DNA of 64,000 nucleotides, from NCBI GenBank assembly GCA_025642065.1, contig JAODUP010000149.1, positions 332,001-396,000 on the forward strand, in the 5' to 3' direction. Positions 59,901 through 64,000 of this stretch are shown one piece after another. Position 1 is the first letter of the stretch. Each line of letters starts with the position of its first letter. The DNA comes from Paralvinella palmiformis (lineage: Eukaryota; Annelida; Polychaeta; Terebellida; Alvinellidae). The notes under the pieces were generated by a model, which worked only from the letters and a program-made list of their open reading frames with translations, did no database searches and had not been told where the DNA came from. A program made the translations under genes and the position numbers.

Positions 59901-60434
59901 AAACAGGCTAGCAGTTGTAATGTAAATATTGGGTCACTAATCTCTATAGCCTGATAAAGAAAGGTGTTGTCTTAATTTTTATCACCATTCATAGAGTGAA
60001 ACAGCATCTTAGTCGATCAGTAAAAAAGAACTTGTATTAAAATACCACCTGAAATAGTGTAACTAACAAGGATTTGTGAATTGGACAAACTTAATGTTGA
60101 CGCATTTACAGGTGGTCGTATAACTCGTGTATTGCTGTCTATAACGAAAGGAATAAACGATTTATATCAAAATGACCTGTATATAGGTCAATTAGACGGG
60201 TAAGATCTGCAGACAAGGTATGATAAAAGATGGTTTGTGATGTCTGTTTCAGGTAAACGTGCTTGTCTTGCTGAGAGTATGGCTAAGGCCGAGTTATTCC
60301 TCCTCTTCGTACATCTTCTACAGAACTTCCACTTCAAACTACCACCCAATCACCCAGAACTCGACTTTAAAGGCATCATAGGTTTAACTGTCCAACCAAA
60401 ACCTTTTACTGTCTTCGTGGAAAGTCGTCAATAA
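56553..60434 (+). CDS. Cytochrome P450, CYP2-like clan, complete seven-exon gene
   Basis: Monooxygenase of the microsomal haem-thiolate family, which inserts oxygen into lipophilic substrates using electrons from P450 reductase; the substrate is unknown. Coding exons: 56553-56901, 57364-57731, 57988-58141, 58346-58461, 58858-58953, 59551-59779 and 60253-60434, joined in phases 1,0,1,0,0,1 to give 497 codons. An N-terminal hydrophobic anchor (about residues 14-32) precedes the hinge [14 protein letters not shown] (38-51). WQEQR lies at 126-130 (helix C), AGTDTT at 304-309 (I helix, oxygen activation) and ExxR at 361-364. PERF is at 416-419 and [11 protein letters not shown] at 435-445, with Cys442 the haem ligand. 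The usual Gly after Cys-x is Ala, which the family tolerates. Length and VASSQGDLW...LRNFGFGRR are typical of CYP2-clan proteins. Every intron has GT...AG ends. No frame damage is visible, so it is probably functional. The start has G at -3 and no in-frame competitor with an anchor. Confidence 0.95.
57364..57731 (+). CDS. P450 coding exon 2
   Basis: Acceptor TACTTCAG precedes GTGTAGCC. Encodes [20 protein letters not shown] and [15 protein letters not shown], the helix C/D region, through [10 protein letters not shown]. Donor AAG|GTGCGT opens directly into a TG-rich repeat. Confidence 0.93.
57732..57815. repeat. (TG)n / GCGC tract in P450 intron 2
   Basis: The tract begins at the splice donor itself (GTGCGTGTGTGTGTCC), so the 5' splice site overlaps a microsatellite. 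Confidence 0.9.
57988..58141 (+). CDS. P450 coding exon 3
   Basis: Acceptor TCTTTAG; encodes [20 protein letters not shown] through [10 protein letters not shown] (helix G/H region). Donor TTTG|GTAATT, phase 1. Confidence 0.92.
58346..58461 (+). CDS. P450 coding exon 4 (I helix)
   Basis: Acceptor TTATTAACAG; encodes [19 protein letters not shown] and [19 protein letters not shown], with the oxygen-activating AGTDTT. Donor AAG|GTATCC. Confidence 0.94.
58602..58700 (+). repeat. Polypyrimidine tract with three C-runs in P450 intron 4
   Basis: Nearly pure C/T on the + strand with three runs of about 9-12 C, each followed by TCTCT, spaced about 47-50 bases apart. By composition it could form triplex or i-motif structures; no such function is shown. 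Confidence 0.9.
58858..58953 (+). CDS. P450 coding exon 5 (J to K helix)
   Basis: Acceptor TTTCATTTCAG; 32 codons, [17 protein letters not shown] through PYTQAVINE. The last residue is the Glu of ExxR. Donor GAG|GTCAGT. Confidence 0.93.
59170..59475. repeat. AGTAGTACTAGA-type repeat in P450 intron 5
   Basis: TAGTAGTACTAGAAG units in varied register over about 300 bases. ACTAGT words make many short palindromes. Long valine/leucine or serine/threonine frames are artefacts. Confidence 0.95.
59551..59779 (+). CDS. P450 coding exon 6 (K helix to haem loop start)
   Basis: Acceptor ATATTTATAG; begins VQR, completing ExxR. Contains [20 protein letters not shown] and [13 protein letters not shown], and ends at FSLG. 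Donor CTTG|GTGAGT, phase 1. Confidence 0.94.
60253..60434 (+). CDS. P450 coding exon 7 (haem-binding end)
   Basis: Acceptor CTGTTTCAG; begins GT completing Gly438, then [19 protein letters not shown] with the haem-ligand Cys442, and ends FTVFVESRQ followed by TAA. Usual C-terminal length for the clan. Confidence 0.95.
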
Positions 60435-60774
60435 GATTTTGTTAGTTTACGGCTATAATACGGATCTACGTATGTCAGGTGTGGTTATCTCACTATAATA
60501 TATGTTTATAAAAATATTTATTTATCATATATGTACATTGACTAAAATTATATTTAACTATCAAGTTATTGTTATTTACATATGGTATAGAAATAAGGTG
60601 TTTAAACAAATTTCTTTTTGGACCACAATCGGTGCTACCACAAACATCAGAAAGGTGTATATTTGACTTAGCATAACATTTCTTATTTTGATGTTATCAC
60701 AATATTTGTTTGCTTCTTCCTTTTGTCTTTGATTGTGTTCTGTTATGTCCTAAAAAAATGCATTGGGTTTAGCA

Positions 60775-60780
60775 AATAAA
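60775..60780 (+). promoter_or_regulatory. Candidate polyadenylation signal of the P450 gene
   Basis: AATAAA about 340 bases after the stop codon. Another AATAAA lies near 60924. The real cleavage site is not determined. Confidence 0.45.
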
Positions 60781-61204
60781 TTTATATGTGTATATATATT
60801 TAGTTATTCTAATAATGTACTTCCAGTGATGTTTTTGAAGATAACTTTCGAGTAGATCGCCAAAACCCTTTTAACATTAAAAAAACAATCCAACTTTGCA
60901 TTTTGATTTAGTAATTTTAGCCCCAAATAAAGCTCTACAATTTACTATTATTCAATTACTAATTTAAAGTATGTCCTCATAATACAAAATAATTAGTAAA
61001 GCTAACGGCTAATTAGGCAATGATGCCCTACCCTAAAACCATTTTGGTCATAACCATGAAGGTTATGTTGACCTTCAGCCATTTTATAAAATGATCATTG
61101 AAAACAACACTAACTACAAAGTCACTTTATTATCTAAAACTTAATATTATCTCAAATTTAATATTTGGTAAACCAATAATACAAATATCACATACACATA
61201 CAAT

Positions 61205-61239
<35 letters not shown>

Positions 61240-61964
61240 CAGATTTATTAAGACATACATAACGTTTCACCACTAAGATGTCTTCGGATCACTAGATGTG
61301 ATATTAAACGTCAGATGACTGTCCCGAAAGATATTTCATGTATTATCCTAACCAACATCTAATTTACATATTTACGTCTAAATAGCAAAGAAAACGCTCG
61401 CTGATTATGTCAATGGGATCAGCAATTAAACATTGTGGTATGTTATTAAATAGCTTTTATGACACCTTCATATTCTCTTTATTCTTTAACTTTCCAGACA
61501 TCAGTACATTTATCAACATTTTCTACATAAAAGATATGAATTAATATAATATATAATCAGACAATCATTACTAACTACGTCGTGGTGAATATCTAACACT
61601 CCAGAATATCAGAGTTATACGGAATAGTACTGAGCGACTTATTCACACAACACACACCCACACACACACACACAAACCTACACACCAGTGACCTATATAC
61701 AAGTACAATAATCCACCAATACTAATTCTTTGATTGACATTTATGTAAAATGAGTAACTTATAACACTGAACTGTCTCAAGTTGTTAATAATTCATGTTA
61801 GATTTACAACTTTAATTATCACAAATAACCCAGTGCAAAAAAAAGCTTATTGTTATGAATATGTATTGGTATTTTAATATAAACACGTGTTTTATTGCTC
61901 CATAATTCACAAACACACACGCTGAAGGCAATTGATGTTATATTAAGATATGACATATAACAGG
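60781..61964. other. No gene; short CA/AT microsatellite at 61205-61240
   Basis: AT-rich sequence after the P450 gene; a CA-rich tract is at about 61645-61690. No exon or transposon could be supported. Confidence 0.45.
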
Positions 61965-63185
61965 GAGTTACAAAAGTCTGTTGGATAACCAAAATGATTC
62001 TGAGATCATCTAAAGCTTAACTAATTGTACAAGCTGCAAATTGACTAACCCAATAATGATAAAATCCTCAAAACATATCTTGAATATAAAAATACCTTCA
62101 ACAAATTAAAGCGGAAAAGTAAAACCGAATACTTCAGAGAAATATTATTTCGATATAAAACTAATGTACGTGACACATGGAAAACACGAAATTCACTTAT
62201 TGGACGTAATATTAGAAAGAGTAACATTAATGAAACCTTCAGGGATAATGGGATAACAACAAAAGATCCAAGAACGATAGCTGAAGGTTTTTGTAAATAC
62301 TTCAGTCGGGTTGGATAACTATTTGCAGCAGAAATTCCCTCTCCCGAAAAGCCATATCCAGAATATCTTAAATAAACAAAATCAACGGCATTCATTAAAA
62401 GAGTTATTATTGGACTCGAGGTCCCACTGAGCATTTTAATAAACAAATCTCTTAGCAATGGGAATGTAAAATATCTCCTCCAAATTGCAAAGATAAATAA
62501 TTCATATAGAGAAAAATTCAGACAAATGTACAACTTACAGACCTATCTCATTACTTCTCAGCATTTCAAAAATACCAGAAAAAGTAGTACACAAGAGATT
62601 GTATAATTTTATAAATGGTCAAATTTTGTTGTATAACAACCAATATGGATTTAAACCTAAATACTCGACGATAAACGCAATAACGGAACTTACAGATCAT
62701 ATCATTAAATCACTAGATAACAAAACTCATACAATGGGTGTTTTTCTGGACCTCTCCAAGGCTTTTGACACAATTAATCATACTATTTTATTAAAACACT
62801 TCACCATTACGGAATTCGTGTGATAGTCTTGGATTGGTTGAGAAGTTACTTATCAAATAGGTATCAGTTCGTAAAGTATAAGAATGTTTCATCAGACATG
62901 ACCAAGGGTCACATGTGGAGTCCCTCAGGGTTCTGTCTTAGTAACTGATACCTAAGATTCTTAGGACTTCTGTTTTTTATAATATATAAAAATGACCTTC
63001 CTCGGCCATTGCCACACTTCAGGTGTGTTTTGTTTGCTGATAACACGACAGTTTTCTACTCGTCCAACAATATTCAAACTCCTCTCAGCAAAATATCCGA
63101 AGATTTGAAACGTTTAACTTTTTAAGACAAATAAATTATCTTTAAATATTAACAAAACAAATTATATGATCTCTAACAAACGGAA
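61965..63185 (+). mobile_element. Degenerate LINE reverse transcriptase
   Basis: The + strand reads KILKTYLEYKNTFNKLKRKS and RDTWKTRNSLIGRN (pre-polymerase linker, 62048-62210). Then come LYNNQYGFKPKYSTINAITE (62630-62690) and GVFLDLSKAFDTINHTILL (62739-62795). After a frameshift VLDWLRSYLSNRYQFVKY follows, then a damaged GVPQGSVL (about 62915). FADNTTVFYSS is at 63033-63065 and ISEDLKRL after it. The catalytic FADD box reads FADN. It is a Jockey/CR1-type LINE with frameshifts and an insertion after VPQGSVL; the C-terminus is missing. Confidence 0.85.
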
Positions 63186-63227
63186 TACAATAATAATAAT
63201 AATATTAATAATAATAATAATAATAAC
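63186..63227. repeat. (ATA)n microsatellite
   Basis: ATA repeats with two interruptions, between the two LINEs. Confidence 0.9.
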
Positions 63228-63239
63228 GAGACTTTTATA

Positions 63240-64000
63240 GCGTCAATATCCTCGAAAAGAATCTAATTCGGTGGCGCACCTAGTGCAGAGGTTGGACAAA
63301 CTCATAGTCCGGGTACGATGCAAACTTCATTAACAATGATTAGATGGCATTAGTTTTAAAATGGTGACGGAAAGAAACTATGCTATTTGATGACTTAACA
63401 TGAGTTTTAACCCCGGGAACAGAGAAAACCAGATTAACGTTATTCTCCGGGCTTGAGTGCTAAAGAAAAAGCATGGAAAATAGATATGAAGGTTCTCCGG
63501 AAGAAACAGTTTGATAGGCAATAGTGCAGAGTTTGAAAATGATGCGAGATTGAACAGGGATCCAGTGAAGATATTTCAGAAGTAGGACATAATTGGAAAA
63601 CCGAGGAGACCGTGTGACAACCCTAGATAAGCAGTTCTGAACACACTGAAGTTTTAGAATATCCTTAACTGCAATGTTATAAAGAAGAAAGTTGCAGTAA
63701 TCAATCCTACTAGTAATGAGTGGTGTAGCAATCGTTTTGGCAACTGAAAGAGAAATATAGCGCCGAATATGGCGAAGGTCACGAATATTATAGAAGCAGC
63801 AGCGACATGTCAGAGAAACATGTTTTCTGGATTTAAAATCGCTATCAAATTTAACACCAAGATTACGTATACAGTGTCTAAGGATGTTCGTAAGGAAGAA
63901 ATGAGTAAGTTTGCTGCGTTGCCTAGATGTACCTATAATTATTAAATCTGTTTTGTTGGCATTGAGCCTAAGTTTCTGGTTTGTCACCCAACCAGAGATA
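63240..64000 (-). mobile_element. L2/CR1-like LINE, copy C, continues past window end
   Basis: The - strand has an uninterrupted 175-codon frame ending at 63460. It contains MTNQKLRLNANKTDLIIIGT, NLGVKFDSDF, RKHVSLTCRCCFYNIRDLR, SRIDYCNFLLYNIAVKDI and HWIPVQSRIIFKLCTIAYQT. This is the post-catalytic half of an L2/CR1-type reverse transcriptase. The long open frame suggests a younger copy than A (11580) and B (18265). The tail at 63240-63460 matches theirs. The polymerase core should lie beyond 64000. Confidence 0.88.

Noticed and set aside
62045..62533. 162-codon - strand frame
   Set aside because: It is antisense to a clear LINE protein region on the + strand and has no motif.

Overview
This is a eukaryotic, strongly AT-rich, repeat-dominated stretch with one clearly supported protein-coding gene. 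The gene has spliceosomal introns with GT...AG borders. The rest is mostly microsatellites, minisatellites, tRNA-headed SINEs, broken LINE (non-LTR) retrotransposons and DNA-transposon debris. Density and kinds of repeats suggest a lophotrochozoan invertebrate, most likely a mollusc; this is inference, and the species cannot be fixed from the sequence.

The gene lies at 56553-60434 on the + strand. It is a complete cytochrome P450 of the CYP2-like clan, rebuilt here as seven coding exons. All splice borders are canonical and the phases agree throughout, giving 497 codons before the stop. Membrane anchor, proline hinge, helix-C WQEQR, I-helix AGTDTT, ExxR (split across an exon junction), PERF and the haem loop [11 protein letters not shown] are all present in order.

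Layout. 1-5.1 kb: simple repeats, a TAG/TTG cassette array and a LINE-tail fragment. 5.1-12.1 kb: LINE pieces on the - strand and a decayed P-element/THAP9-like transposase on the + strand. 12-20.4 kb: dispersed repeats, a SINE, a TAATCG-rich region resembling a hAT end, a 17-bp minisatellite inside a 1.28-kb tandem duplication, and a long L2/CR1-like LINE. 20.4-23.2 kb: a + strand LINE 3' end and a 55-bp minisatellite organised as three 431-bp higher-order repeats. 23-43 kb: mostly AT-rich sequence without recognisable genes, many minisatellites, SINE copies and LINE 3' ends. 43-50.9 kb: SINEs and three degenerate LINEs. 51-55.2 kb: SINEs, a 1,113-bp terminal-inverted-repeat element with an 8-bp target duplication, and a repeat split by a nested SINE. 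56.5-60.4 kb: the P450 gene. 61.9-64 kb: two LINEs on opposite strands, the last running off the window.

The sequence gives no evidence of genes acting together. The main interest lies in the intact P450 gene and in the recent-insertion signatures (target duplications, an empty-site comparison, higher-order repeats). I found no operon, CRISPR array or convincing new multi-gene system.
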